Assembly (NCBI RefSeq): GCF_042663225.1
Contig: NZ_JBHTAA010000001.1
Span: forward strand, 744,001 to 808,000
Length of the DNA stretch: 64,000 bases
From: Haloferax namakaokahaiae
Lineage (GTDB): Archaea > Halobacteriota > Halobacteria > Halobacteriales > Haloferacaceae
Direction of reading: 5' to 3'
Shown: positions 16,226 to 24,732 of the stretch, piece by piece
How positions within the stretch are numbered: the first letter of the stretch is position 1
Layout: each line of letters starts with the position of its first letter
Position numbers and translations under genes: made by a program
Notes under the pieces: generated by a model
The model's input: the letters and a program-made list of their open reading frames with translations, nothing else
What the model was told of the DNA's origin: nothing
The model's database searches: none

Positions 16226-16438
16226 CTACCTGAGCCAGTCGAACGCGAGAGACGACGACGACACGAGAAACGCGAAGAGGTTGGCCGCGAGCGCGAACCT
16301 GTAGTACGGGCTTTGGCTCTCGAAGGGAGTAGTCAGCAAGACGTACGAACAGAAGAGGGACCCGAGGAAGACCACCACCATCGCTCTCGGGTCGGGGTCG
16401 TACAGGTCGCGGAGCGAGTCGAAAACGGAGGCGGACAT
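16226..16438 (-). CDS. Small two-helix membrane protein
   Basis: 70 residues from ATG 16438. Two hydrophobic helices, AMVVVFLGSLFCSYVLL and RFALAANLFAFLVSSSSLAF, follow a short acidic N terminus. Its stop lies about 96 bases from the tgtA start. No family is recognised. Confidence 0.6.
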   Translation of the reverse strand: MSASVFDSLRDLYDPDPRAMVVVFLGSLFCSYVLLTTPFESQSPYYRFALAANLFAFLVSSSSLAFDWLR

Positions 16439-16539
16439 ACTGACAGTTCGATGTCGAGACGGGATAGCTGTTCGGGGCACAGAGGCGAGACGCGAGCCGG
16501 GTGCTCGACCGCCCCGCAAGTTCGCCACGGGGCTTGGTC

Positions 16540-16998
16540 TCACTTGGCCGACGTGATGGGAACGTGAACGGTAAAGGTCGAATCCGGGTCTGTCGCGTCG
16601 AAAGCCTCGTCGTAGTATTCGAACTCGGGTCCCATACCGCGCGAGTACTCGGAGACCGGGAGCCACTCTTGATAGATTTGGACCATCGCTTCGCCCGCCT
16701 CGGCCATCGTCGTCGTGAAGACGGCGTAGGTCTGCGGCGGCACGTCGATTGCTTCCCATCCGTCGGGAACCTCCGGGTCGGGGTCGGTTCGCATCCCGGT
16801 CAGATAGGTGAACTCGTCTATCTCGTCGTTGTAGTCGTATCCGACGGCGTAGGCGGCCTCTTCGATAGGAGACCCATCGTACTCGTGCACGCGCTGGCCG
16901 AACTCGTCCCAAATGGCGGCGAAGTCGCTCTGCGGACTCGCACGGTGCGGGATACCGACGACGGTGAAGCCCTCGCGTGTCTCGATTTCTGGATTCAT
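16540..16998 (-). CDS. GyrI-like effector-binding protein
   Basis: 152 residues from ATG 16998; an ATG at 17013 would add five residues. It has the GyrI/AraC-C-terminal fold pattern: IETREGFTVVGIPHR, IWDEFGQRVHEYDG, YDYNDEIDEFTYLTGMR, VPPQTYAVFTT, and YQEWLPVSEYSRGMGPEFEYYDE. Such stand-alone domains bind small hydrophobic or cationic molecules. The ligand is not known here and no DNA-binding domain is fused. Confidence 0.82.
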   Translation of the reverse strand: MNPEIETREGFTVVGIPHRASPQSDFAAIWDEFGQRVHEYDGSPIEEAAYAVGYDYNDEIDEFTYLTGMRTDPDPEVPDGWEAIDVPPQTYAVFTTTMAEAGEAMVQIYQEWLPVSEYSRGMGPEFEYYDEAFDATDPDSTFTVHVPITSAK

Positions 16999-17141
16999 GG
17001 CTCTCGTTGCCATACCATCAGTACGCGGGATACGGGCATCAACTTCGACATCGTTCGGTCCGGCAGAATGTCTGTGACAGTTGAAGCCTCAGTGTGAGTC
17101 CGCCCCGACGACGAGAGTCGAAAGACGGCGACCGCTCGCAG

Positions 17142-17912
17142 TTAGAACAGCAATCCGGCGGGCGTTCCGTTCGGGTTCATCTCCATAAAGCGGAACGCGA
17201 TGTAGGCGAGCGAGAACAGCGTCGCGTTGTACGCCCCGTGGATGAGTGCCGGAATGGCGAGGTTGTCGGTGAGTTCGTAGGCCGTCCCGAAGACGACACT
17301 CGGGAAAAAGAGGATGGTAATCGTGATGAGGCGGCCGCCCGCGCCGCCGGTGAGCGCGACGTAGTGAATCGCCGCGAAGATGGCGCTGGCGAGGGCGATA
17401 CCGGGAACGACGCCGAACGACTCGCGGATGCGGTTCTGGACGACGCCGCGGAAGAGGAGTTCCTCGCCGGGACCGATGAGGAGGAACGACGCCGGAATCA
17501 AGAGCAAGAGGACGTTCGGGTCCTGCGTTGCGATTTCGCTCACTTGATTCGACCCGGGTTCGACGCTGAGTGCCGTGACGACGATTGCGCTGACGATGAG
17601 GACGCCGATGGCGGTCACGTAGCCGAGGACGGCCGCAATCAAGTCGCGGAACGTCGGGAGTCGAATGCCGAAGTAGTCGAAGTCGAGACCGCGAACCGTG
17701 CTGTACGCGAGCGCGACGCCGCCGAAGGCGATTCCTTGCAACAAGATGAGCGAGAGGGTAATCGTCGCCAGCGGCGTGAGTTCGAACCCGACACCCACGG
17801 CGACCAACTGTGCGGCGAGGACCAGTACCGACCCGAAGATGAGACCGCCGACGCCGAGGAGGAGACCGGCGAGGAGCGACCACGCTGAGCCGAGGAGGTT
17901 CTTCGTAGATTC
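17142..17912 (-). CDS. CPBP-family intramembrane metalloprotease
   Basis: 256 residues from GTG 17912, or 279 if GTG 17981 is used. I prefer 17912 because a TATA-like CATTTTG lies about 30 bases before it. The protein is mostly membrane helices. The CPBP catalytic motifs are present: GPGEELLFRGVVQNRIRE, then AIFAAIHY, then LIHGAYNATLF. These Glu and His residues form the metal site. Family roles include prenyl-protein processing and peptide resistance; the substrate here is unknown. The upstream nudix gene ends next to the alternative start. Confidence 0.85.
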   Translation of the reverse strand, partial: ESTKNLLGSAWSLLAGLLLGVGGLIFGSVLVLAAQLVAVGVGFELTPLATITLSLILLQGIAFGGVALAYSTVRGLDFDYFGIRLPTFRDLIAAVLGYVTAIGVLIVSAIVVTALSVEPGSNQVSEIATQDPNVLLLLIPASFLLIGPGEELLFRGVVQNRIRESFGVVPGIALASAIFAAIHYVALTGGAGGRLITITILFFPSVVFGTAYELTDNLAIPALIHGAYNATLFSLAYIAFRFMEMNPNGTPAGLLF

Positions 17913-17987
17913 CACGCGGAGTCCTACGAACGCCGCAGTCAAAATGTTTCTCGCCTTCCACCGTCCGAACCCGGCGGTCACCGCGAG

Positions 17988-18569
17988 TTACTGGTCGGCG
18001 AGTTCGTAGTACAACAGCCCCGTGACGGTGCGACCGTCTCGAACCTCGCCGGCGAGCACGTCCGCTCGCAACTCGTCGTATGCGACCGTCGTCGGGCGAA
18101 TGCTCTCGTTGAAGTCCAAATTCTGGTCGCTGTCGGGGGTACAGCCGGTAGCGACGAAGTAGTGGTGAACCGAGTTGGCGAAGCCGTTCGCGGGTTCGAC
18201 CGTCACGAGCGGTTCGATTCCGCCGGCCTCGTAGCCCGTCTCTTCGGCGAGTTCGCGCCGAGCAGCCTCCGCGAGGTCGGTGTCGTGGTCTTCGGTGCCG
18301 CCTGCGGGGAGACCACGATTCACTCGGCCGACGGCCTGTCGCCACTCGTCGATGACGACCACGTCGCCGTCGGGGGTGAACGGGAGGATGACGACCGCCG
18401 GAGGTTCGTCCACGAAGTGAAAGTCCGTCTCCGTGCCGTCGGGGAGGCGCACGTCGTCCATTCGAACGTCGAACCCGGGACACGAGTAGTCGATGCGCGT
18501 GTCGGTCGTCTCCCACGCGAGGTCGGACGCGTCGCGGGGGGCGGCGGAGTCGGCGGAATCGTCGGTCAT
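17988..18569 (-). CDS. NUDIX hydrolase, ADP-ribose pyrophosphatase type
   Basis: 193 residues from ATG 18569. The Nudix box is GGTEDHDTDLAEAARRELAE followed by ETGYEAGG, near residues 104-131. The preceding VVVIDEWRQAVGRVNRGLPA matches the ADP-ribose pyrophosphatase group. It probably hydrolyses a nucleoside diphosphate sugar in the cytoplasm. The longer upstream frame is Arg/Pro-rich shadow sequence. It may be cotranscribed with the CPBP gene downstream. Confidence 0.86.
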   Translation of the reverse strand: MTDDSADSAAPRDASDLAWETTDTRIDYSCPGFDVRMDDVRLPDGTETDFHFVDEPPAVVILPFTPDGDVVVIDEWRQAVGRVNRGLPAGGTEDHDTDLAEAARRELAEETGYEAGGIEPLVTVEPANGFANSVHHYFVATGCTPDSDQNLDFNESIRPTTVAYDELRADVLAGEVRDGRTVTGLLYYELADQ

Positions 18570-18691
18570 GGCTGAACGTGGCGCAGGATGGTGGAAAAGT
18601 ATCGCGGTCGGGAGTGGTGTCGTAGGCACGAGAGACGGCGTGGCCGACAAGTGAGACAGAGCGTCCGTCAGATGGCGCACTGAAACGCGAC

Positions 18692-19417
18692 TCAGTCGAA
18701 CGAAATCGTCCGCAGGTCGGCTTCCAGTTCTTCGACGTACTCGTTGTACGAGTCCACGAACTCGCCGAAGTCGCCCGCGAGTTCGCGCACGTCGGGTGCT
18801 GCCGGGGGTTCGTACTGCGAGAGAAGGTAGACGCCGCCCTCGCCGCCGACGCGGAGATACGACGCTTGCGCGCCGTCCCACTTCAACTCCCAGCGGGTTC
18901 CGCCGACTCGCTGGGCGAACGTGCCGTACTCGCCGTCGTAGCGGTTGAGTTCCCCTGCGATGCGGTTTGCCACGTCACGAATCGTGCCGAGGATTCGGTC
19001 ACGCTCGGCGACCACAGATTCGGTGGTCTCCACGTCGGGAAAGTCGGTGGGGATGTCGTCGAAGACGCCGTCGAGCGATTCGACGTGCTCGTTGAACGCC
19101 TCGACGAACGCCTCGTAATCGACCATCGCCGCCGCGAGCGCCGTCGGTTCGGGCGGTTGTTTCGTCGAGACGACGTAGATGTCGCCACCGCCGGATTTGC
19201 CCTTGAACCGAAGGTACTGCAAGTCGCCTGCCTCGTACTTGAGCGTCCACTTTCCCTGCCTCGTTTTGAACGTCTCGGAGCCGTAATCGCCGCCCTGCAA
19301 GATTGCGAGCGAGCGGGCGATTTGCCCCGCGTGAGATTGGACCGCCGCGACGACTTCGTCGCGGTTGGCGGCCACGTCGTCGGCGTCGGCGATATCGAAC
19401 GAAAGCCCGTCAGTCAT
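18692..19417 (-). CDS. Hypothetical protein with two homologous halves
   Basis: 241 residues from ATG 19417. The two halves repeat the same pattern. First half: VAAVQSHAGQIARSLAIL, GDYGSETFKTRQGKWTLKYE, LQYLRFKG, DIYVVSTKQPPEP, DYEAFVEAFNEHVESL. Second half: ILGTIRDVANRIAGELNRYD, YGTFAQRVGGTRWELKWD, ASYLRVGG, GVYLLSQYEPPAAP, DFGEFVDSYNEYVEEL. No signal peptide or membrane helix. It is a cytoplasmic protein of unknown function, apparently an internal duplication of a domain of about 100 residues. Confidence 0.75.
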   Translation of the reverse strand: MTDGLSFDIADADDVAANRDEVVAAVQSHAGQIARSLAILQGGDYGSETFKTRQGKWTLKYEAGDLQYLRFKGKSGGGDIYVVSTKQPPEPTALAAAMVDYEAFVEAFNEHVESLDGVFDDIPTDFPDVETTESVVAERDRILGTIRDVANRIAGELNRYDGEYGTFAQRVGGTRWELKWDGAQASYLRVGGEGGVYLLSQYEPPAAPDVRELAGDFGEFVDSYNEYVEELEADLRTISFD

Positions 19418-19483
19418 TGTCGAGGCGAGGGGACGCGGAAGATTAAGCGACGTGGTGCGAACGACATCGAACCGTAACACCGC

Positions 19484-19489
19484 TTTATC
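19484..19489 (+). promoter_or_regulatory. TATA-like box for the SRPBCC gene
   Basis: TTTATC centred 27 bases before ATG 19513; leaderless transcript expected. Confidence 0.45.
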
Positions 19490-19512
19490 TGAGTGTGTTG
19501 CGTATCTCGACT

Positions 19513-19959
19513 ATGCCTGAGATTCGAACCGAGCGGATGATCAACGCGCCGCCAGCAGTGGTGTGGGCAGTTCTAACCGACTTCTCGTCGTATCCGGCGT
19601 GGAATCCACACCTCGTGAAGGTGACTTCAGAGGACGACCTCCGTGTTGGCTCGAAGCTGAAACTCGACATCCGGCGTGAGGGAGTAAAGGACCGGTCGAT
19701 GACGGTCACCGTCACCGAACTGATTCCCGGCCGAAAGTTGGAGTGGGTCGGCACGCTCGTCTCTCCCCTCGTTTTCACCGGTCGTCATACGTTCGAACTC
19801 GAACCGTTCGCTGGCGACCGAACGCGGTTCCTGAACTACGAGACGAGTCGCGGCGTGCTCGATTCGCTCGTGACGACTGCCGACCCCGAACGCGACTACG
19901 AATCGATGAACGAAGCGCTCAAATGGCACGCCGAGACGGCGACGGCCGCACCGGCTTAA
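19513..19959 (+). CDS. SRPBCC-family ligand-binding protein
   Basis: 148 residues. The START/polyketide-cyclase-like pattern is clear: IRTERMINAPPAVVWAVLTD followed by FSSYPAWNPHLVKV, LRVGSKLKLDIR, MTVTVTELIPGRKLEWVG, HTFELEPFAGDRTRFLNYE, and a C-terminal helix YESMNEALKWHAE. These proteins form a hydrophobic pocket; the ligand cannot be predicted. The ATG 19513 start is fixed by a TATA box 27 bases upstream. Confidence 0.86.
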   Translation: MPEIRTERMINAPPAVVWAVLTDFSSYPAWNPHLVKVTSEDDLRVGSKLKLDIRREGVKDRSMTVTVTELIPGRKLEWVGTLVSPLVFTGRHTFELEPFAGDRTRFLNYETSRGVLDSLVTTADPERDYESMNEALKWHAETATAAPA

Positions 19960-20022
19960 GCCGGGTTCCGGCGTGACTCACACCGTTTCTTCTCATCTAT
20001 CACGCCGTTTTGCGCTCCCCTA

Positions 20023-20439
20023 TCACGGCGTTTCCTCACCCATCACGTCCGCGAACGTCCGGTCGGCATCGACGACGGCCGAGAAGACGAGTTCGTACCC
20101 ATCGGGGTCGGTGACGCTGACCTCCCGGGTGTTCCACGCCGTCGGTTCCGGGTCGATGGTCTCGCCCACCTGCTCGCTCGCCCGCGCCGCGATATCGTCG
20201 AGTTCGTCGCGCTCGACGGTGACGTAGGTTCGAACACCAGCGCCACGCCTGTCTGCGTCGATGCCGCGGTCCGCAACGAGCATGACGTCCGCGTACTTCT
20301 CGCGTCGAACGTGTGCCATCGTCGGCATCTCGTAGATGGTCTCGAAACCGAGTGCGCTGTACCACGCGACTGACTCGCCGACGTTCGAGACGGCGAGTTG
20401 GACGAACAGCGGCATCGGATACACATCGGGGTCGGACAT
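20023..20439 (-). CDS. VOC-family (glyoxalase/bleomycin-resistance-like) protein
   Basis: 138 residues. Typical features: PLFVQLAVSNVGESVAWYSA followed by LGFETIYEMP, the middle strand VRTYVTVERDELDDIAARA, and the C-terminal NTREVSVTDPDGYELVFS, which holds the metal-binding Glu. These fit a single vicinal-oxygen-chelate domain. Substrate unknown. It is divergent from the alcohol dehydrogenase gene. Confidence 0.83.
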   Translation of the reverse strand: MSDPDVYPMPLFVQLAVSNVGESVAWYSALGFETIYEMPTMAHVRREKYADVMLVADRGIDADRRGAGVRTYVTVERDELDDIAARASEQVGETIDPEPTAWNTREVSVTDPDGYELVFSAVVDADRTFADVMGEETP

Positions 20440-20556
20440 ACCACTCCTACTCCTCTGGGAGCGATATCGGTGCCGCCGAATCGGTGTCGGATTTCAGACT
20501 GTCAGTCCGAGTGCGAAAAGGAGTTTTGTGTCTTTAAAACAACATTTTTTGTGCCT

Positions 20557-21600
20557 ATGCTCGCTGCCAGACTCCACGAGTACACGGAGGACATGAGTCG
20601 AGCGCTCTCGCTAGACGAGGTGGACAAACCGTCCGTCGAAAAACCGAACGGCGTCGTCGTCGAAATCGACGGTGCCGGCTGGTGCCAGACGGACAACCAC
20701 ATCGTCGAAGGGATGTGGACCGACTACGTCGCCCAACCGCTTCCGATGACGCTCGGCCACGAGAACGCCGGCACCGTGGTCGAAGTCGGCCCGGACGTCG
20801 AAGTCGTCTCCGAAGGCGACACGGTAATCTGCCATCCACACGTCACCTGCGGAACCTGTCGCGCCTGCCGTCTCGGCGAGGACATGTACTGCGAGAACGC
20901 GAAATTCCCCGGGTTGAACGCCGACGGCGGATTCGCCGAGTATCTGCTCACGAACGACCGCGCTGTGATTCCGCTCCCCGACGGCGTGGACCCGATGGAC
21001 ATGGCACCCCACGCCGACGCCGGAATCACCGCCTATCACGCCGCGAAGAAGGCCGTCCGCGAACTCAACCCCGGCGACCACGCCGTCGTCATCGGAATCG
21101 GGGGGCTGGGACACATCGGGTTGCAGTGTCTCGACGCCATGAGCGCCGCCGAGATTACCGCTATCGACCTGAAAGAAGACGCCCGGACCCTCGCCGCCAG
21201 CCTCGGCGCCCACCACACCATCAACCCCGAATCGGAGAACGTCGCCGACGAAATCGCCGCCATCACCGACGACGTTGGCGCACAGCAAGTGCTCGACTTC
21301 GTCGGCCAAGATGCGACCACCAGTCTCGCTCCCGACATCGTCGCCGCCGGCGGCGACCACCACATCATCGGCTACGGCGGCCACATCCACGAACCCTCGC
21401 AGGCGCTCGTCAACGGCGAGTTCGCCTATCGCGGAACGCTCGTCGGCAAGTACACCGAGTTGCAGGAACTCGTCGCACTCGTCCAACGCGGCGACGTAGA
21501 CCTGCGAACCTCGCGCTACGAACTCGACGAGATAAACACGGTCGCAGAACACCTCGAACACGGCGAAATAGAGGGGCGCGCTGTGATTCTGCCGCCGTGA
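20557..21600 (+). CDS. Zinc-dependent alcohol dehydrogenase (MDR family)
   Basis: 347 residues from ATG 20557. Catalytic zinc ligands fall in GAGWCQTDNH and LGHENAGTV. The structural zinc site is HVTCGTCRACRLGEDMYCEN. The Rossmann motif is VIGIGGLGHIGLQC, followed by DLKEDARTLAASLGA for cofactor binding; the Asp after the second strand suggests NAD(H). It oxidises an alcohol or reduces an aldehyde, substrate unknown. A TATA-like CTTTAAAA is at 20532-20539. The upstream open frame to 20398 lacks coding character. Confidence 0.9.
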   Translation: MLAARLHEYTEDMSRALSLDEVDKPSVEKPNGVVVEIDGAGWCQTDNHIVEGMWTDYVAQPLPMTLGHENAGTVVEVGPDVEVVSEGDTVICHPHVTCGTCRACRLGEDMYCENAKFPGLNADGGFAEYLLTNDRAVIPLPDGVDPMDMAPHADAGITAYHAAKKAVRELNPGDHAVVIGIGGLGHIGLQCLDAMSAAEITAIDLKEDARTLAASLGAHHTINPESENVADEIAAITDDVGAQQVLDFVGQDATTSLAPDIVAAGGDHHIIGYGGHIHEPSQALVNGEFAYRGTLVGKYTELQELVALVQRGDVDLRTSRYELDEINTVAEHLEHGEIEGRAVILPP

Positions 21601-21642
21601 GCCTCACCGAAGACCCGTAATGCATCGCACTCCGGTGTTGGA

Positions 21643-22266
21643 CTACGCCGACTGCCGAAACACCCGAATCGTGTCTTTCTTCGCGCGGTCCGTGGCGATT
21701 TCGGTCAGTCCACACTGCGTGAACACGTCGTTCCAATCGCGGTAGTAGAGCGGAAAGTCGTACTCCGTGTCGTTCACACCGATGCCAGTCTGGGGGTGAA
21801 TCGCGCCGTCTTCTCCCTCGTTTTCGATGGTGACGAGCACGTCGCTCGTCGCCCGCGCGAGGGGTGCGAACACCCACTCGTCGTCGGGGTGGATGTGCTG
21901 GAGCGTCTCCACCGAGTAGATGGCGTCGAACTCGCCGTCGTCGAATCGCTCGACCGCAGTTTCGATGGCGTCGGCGTAGAACGTCCCCGCGTCGTACAGG
22001 TCGGGATACGCCTCTTCCATGACCGCGAACGACTCCTCGTTGATGTCGATGCCGTGGAGGTTCTCGAACCCGTGGTCGTGGAGGTGCGAAAGGTGTCGCC
22101 CCGGGCCGCAGCCGAGTTCGAGCACCGCGTCGGTTGGGTCGAGGTGGTCGTCGAGCACCCGGCGAATCGCCTCGCTCGTGTCGTTCGGGCCGTAGTAGGC
22201 GTAGTATTCGGGTGAGAACTCTCCGGACCGGTCGGCCCACGCTCGGCGAACGTCGTTCGCATTCAC
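21643..22266 (-). CDS. SAM-dependent methyltransferase (class I)
   Basis: 207 residues from GTG 22266; a GTG at 22290 would add eight residues. A TATA-like CTTTAGG about 30 bases before 22266 supports the shorter form. Motif I is VLELGCGPGRHLSHL, followed by the acidic residue in LHGIDINEES, and motif IV is FDAIYSVETLQHIHPDDEW. This is a typical small-molecule methyltransferase; the substrate is unknown. Confidence 0.83.
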   Translation of the reverse strand: MNANDVRRAWADRSGEFSPEYYAYYGPNDTSEAIRRVLDDHLDPTDAVLELGCGPGRHLSHLHDHGFENLHGIDINEESFAVMEEAYPDLYDAGTFYADAIETAVERFDDGEFDAIYSVETLQHIHPDDEWVFAPLARATSDVLVTIENEGEDGAIHPQTGIGVNDTEYDFPLYYRDWNDVFTQCGLTEIATDRAKKDTIRVFRQSA

Positions 22267-22438
22267 AAGGTTTCGAGACGGGTGACCCACACCTAAAGCG
22301 TCGTCGGAGCGACAGCGCCGAATCGGGGTTCGATAACTTCCGATTCCACAGGATTCTGTCGCAGAGCAACCGAAGTCGTCGGCGTAGGCGAGGATTGCGC
22401 CAGAATCAGCAACGAGCGTCTACTAATCTTTGGAATTG

Positions 22439-22451
22439 GAAATTGAATTTC
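22439..22451. promoter_or_regulatory. Palindrome upstream of the cold-shock gene
   Basis: GAAATT-G-AATTTC is a perfect inverted repeat in an AT-rich patch about 72 bases before the csp start. It is a possible regulator site. Confidence 0.3.
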
Positions 22452-22522
22452 AAAAAATACTGCCCCATGGTAGGACGACCCTCACAAGGCTTATCCGTAA
22501 AGGGGCGTTTTGTTCAGAAGCA

Positions 22523-22717
22523 ATGGCGAAAGGTAACGTTGATTTCTTCAACGACACAGGCGGCTACGGTTTCATCTCGACGGACGATGCGGACGACGAC
22601 GTGTTCTTCCACATGGAAGACATCGGCGGCCCGGACCTCGAAGAGGGAACGGAAGTGGAATTCGATATCGAACAGGCCCCCAAGGGCCCTCGCGCGACTA
22701 ACCTCACGCGACTTTAA
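22523..22717 (+). CDS. cspA: Cold-shock domain protein
   Basis: 64 residues from ATG 22523. Single OB-fold cold-shock domain with the RNA-binding motifs GYGFIS and DVFFHM. It opens MAKGNVDFFNDTGGYGF and ends with a short basic tail. It is probably an RNA chaperone. The frame runs upstream to 22430, but that part crosses the AT-rich promoter. A hairpin with a T-rich tail follows the stop. Confidence 0.93.
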   Translation: MAKGNVDFFNDTGGYGFISTDDADDDVFFHMEDIGGPDLEEGTEVEFDIEQAPKGPRATNLTRL

Positions 22718-22730
22718 ATCAGTTTAGTAC

Positions 22731-22764
22731 GCCACGCAAGTGGCAGAACGATGTTTTCATTTTA
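22731..22764 (+). terminator. Hairpin and T-rich tail after the cold-shock gene
   Basis: GCCAC (22731-22735) pairs with GTGGC (22740-22744) around a GCAA loop, then GTTTTCATTTTA follows. It begins 14 bases after the stop. Confidence 0.5.
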
Positions 22765-22930
22765 GGTGTAATTGGTCGGTGAGCGGCAGCGCTCCCCGGT
22801 GAAAAGGACCTGCAAACAGTTCTCAGTGTGCGTCTCTCACAAAACCACCAGTCGTGGATATTCCACTAGCAGCAGCTGAATCGGTACTCGCCCCGAGGCA
22901 GCGACCGACCCATCCTCGATTACTCTCTCG

Positions 22931-23311
22931 TCAGGCTTCGTAGCTGACAATAGATTTGAAACCGCCGTAGGCCATGCGCTCCATGTCGAAGGGCATCTCC
23001 TCTTCGTAGTTCTCGGGGTCCATCGCCGGATCTTCCATCACTTTCGCGTTAACCTCGTCGCGGTGTTCCCGCGACTCGAACACGATGAACGAGAACACGA
23101 CCGTCTCGTCGTCTCCGGTTTCGGTGAGCTGTGGGAACGTCACCATCGACATCTCCCCCATATCGGGCTCCATGTCGTCGCCGACCCCCTCAAAATACTG
23201 GAGTGCGCCGTGTTTGACCCAGAGTTCTCCGGCCTCGGTGGCCATCTCACGGTACGCATCCACCTTCTCGTTCGAAATCGGCATGACGAATCCATCGACG
23301 TATCGTTCCAT
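22931..23311 (-). CDS. DUF1428 family protein
   Basis: 126 residues from ATG 23311 (a GTG immediately upstream is also possible). It matches the DUF1428 dimeric alpha/beta-barrel pattern: ERYVDGFVMPISNEKVDAYR, VKHGALQYFEGVGDDM, VVFSFIVFESREHRDEVNAK, MPFDMERMAYGGFKSIV. The biochemical function of the family is not known. Confidence 0.88.
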   Translation of the reverse strand: MERYVDGFVMPISNEKVDAYREMATEAGELWVKHGALQYFEGVGDDMEPDMGEMSMVTFPQLTETGDDETVVFSFIVFESREHRDEVNAKVMEDPAMDPENYEEEMPFDMERMAYGGFKSIVSYEA

Positions 23312-23492
23312 CACGCATTTATAGATGATTTGACAGGATTTGAATCTTTTTCACACCGACCGAGATATATCTCACGAGTAGATGGTGCCCCTCAGAATAC
23401 CTCCCCCACTCTCCAGCACACCATTCGTGTCACGTTCTTCGGGATTCGACTGGACCGGGTTACCCAACGCTGAATCTGTCCGGGTAGAACGA

Positions 23493-23540
23493 GTCACAAG
23501 CACCCGCTCACTCCGTTCGCGGGAACGGCTCAGATTCGAA
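23493..23540. repeat. 48-base repeat, copy 1 (ends in tRNA T-arm sequence)
   Basis: Matches copy 2 at 23736-23783 with three differences. The last 15 bases, CGGCTCAGATTCGAA, are identical to the 3' part of the tRNA-Pro gene (T arm plus acceptor) at about 23902-23916. Confidence 0.8.
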
Positions 23541-23735
23541 TTTCGTGAGACGAACGTCTCACGTATTCACGCTCGCTCCGCTCGCGTGAACCTCGGTCGC
23601 AACTCTGCGAGTTGCTCCCTGATTCGAATCTTCGGTCAGCCCATACAACCGCTTTAGCAGAACTCGCACACGCTACGCGGTGCTCGTAGTGTGTGGAAAG
23701 GGGTAGAAATGGGCCACTGTGACTTCACTTCGTTC

Positions 23736-23783
23736 GTCACAAGCACTCGCTCACTATGTTCGCGGGAACGGCTCAGATTCGAA
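23736..23783. repeat. 48-base repeat, copy 2 (ends in tRNA T-arm sequence)
   Basis: Second copy of the repeat at 23493-23540, in the same orientation, with 45 of 48 positions identical. Confidence 0.8.
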
Positions 23784-23896
23784 CCACAGTCACTCACTGC
23801 GTTCGTTCCTTGATTCGAATCCTCGCCGGGTGATATCTCCACCACCTTTCGGACCACTCGCTGTCGCTCGTGGTCAGTGAAAGGTGGGGAGAAATA

Positions 23897-23969
23897 TGGG
23901 CCGGCTCAGATTCGAACTGAGGTTACGGCCACCCGAAGGCCGAAGGATACCAAGCTACCCCACCGGCCC
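23897..23969 (-). tRNA. tRNA-Pro (CGG anticodon)
   Basis: The minus strand folds as a tRNA. The acceptor stem is GGGCCGG with CCGGCCC. The anticodon stem is CGGCC with GGCCG around the loop TTCGGGT, giving anticodon CGG. The T arm is CTCAG-TTCGAAT-CTGAG. The D arm is GGGT...ATCC. The discriminator base is A and CCA is not encoded. No intron is seen. Its 3' side faces the repeat region at 23.3-23.9 kb. Confidence 0.93.
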
Positions 23970-24042
23970 GCATTGTGAGAGCAAGCCGTCGTCGGCTTTA
24001 ACAGTTGTGATTAATCGAGACTGACAGGGTAGATAGCACGGT

Positions 24043-24639
24043 TCAGTACGACGAATAGCCCGCTGTATCGAGGTAGTTGTGCGCCACCGTAATCGAGTGG
24101 TCGGCGTGGAGAATCTCCGGCCCGAGTCGAACGCGCTCGCTCGCCGCCTCGGCCAGTAGCTCCGCCTCTTCATCCGAGAAATCGTTGTGGTCCGAGAGGA
24201 CGAACAGTGGATTCTCCGGCGGCTCCACGTCCACGACCGGGTCGCCGTCTTCGTGCAGTTCGACGACGGTCGAATCCCGAGCGGCCTCCTCCAGAACCGC
24301 CTCGAATCCCATCCGTCGAATCGAAACGCCGGGCGACGACTCGGCGGGCATGTGGCCGATTGCCTCGTCGCGCTTGTCGAGGGCGGCGCGAATCAATGCC
24401 GCAGTCGAACGCTCGTCGGGGTTCAGCCGACGCAACTCGGAACCTTCGAACTGGACGGTGTACTCGTCGCCGAGGACGAGGTGGACGCGCACGTCTTTGC
24501 GGATGTCGTGCGAGAGGAAGAACGCGGAGTTGACACAGCGGCAGAGCACGTCGAGGCGGCCGGCCCCGCCCGCGATGTCGTCGAGCGAGAACTCGGCTGT
24601 CGTCGGCGCGTCGTGGCCGAGGACGATGAATTGGCGCAT
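24043..24639 (-). CDS. trmY: tRNA (pseudouridine-54 N1)-methyltransferase
   Basis: 198 residues from ATG 24639 (GTG 24651 also possible). It methylates pseudouridine 54 in archaeal tRNA using SAM, with a SPOUT knot fold. Family features: MRQFIVLGHDAPTTAEFSLD at the start, VHLVLGDEYTVQFEGSELRR, SPGVSIRRMGFEAVLEE, and the knot region NPLFVLSDHNDFSDEE. It acts after Pus10 makes the pseudouridine, and pus10 lies 11 kb to the right. It is divergent from the ABC exporter gene. Confidence 0.94.
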   Translation of the reverse strand: MRQFIVLGHDAPTTAEFSLDDIAGGAGRLDVLCRCVNSAFFLSHDIRKDVRVHLVLGDEYTVQFEGSELRRLNPDERSTAALIRAALDKRDEAIGHMPAESSPGVSIRRMGFEAVLEEAARDSTVVELHEDGDPVVDVEPPENPLFVLSDHNDFSDEEAELLAEAASERVRLGPEILHADHSITVAHNYLDTAGYSSY

Positions 24640-24732
24640 AGAGTCACTCACCCCGAGAGGGTCTTAGGGCTGTTCACTCGGCGTGTGAGACGACCGCACA
24701 CGTCATATCGTCTGGACGCTTACCTCGGGTAA

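Larger units (their letters stand above)
23312..23896. other. Repeat-rich gene-free stretch downstream of tRNA-Pro
   Basis: About 585 bases with no convincing gene. It contains the two 48-base repeats and several perfect hairpins: 23544-23563 (8-bp stem), 23566-23590 (7 bp) and 23599-23615 (7 bp). It also has repeated GATTCGAATC words. Several pieces match the T arm of the adjacent tRNA. This looks like a used integration site. Confidence 0.6.

Noticed and set aside
23440..23660. Extra tRNA genes suggested by GATTCGAATC words
   Set aside because: No acceptor or anticodon stem can be drawn; only T-arm fragments are present.
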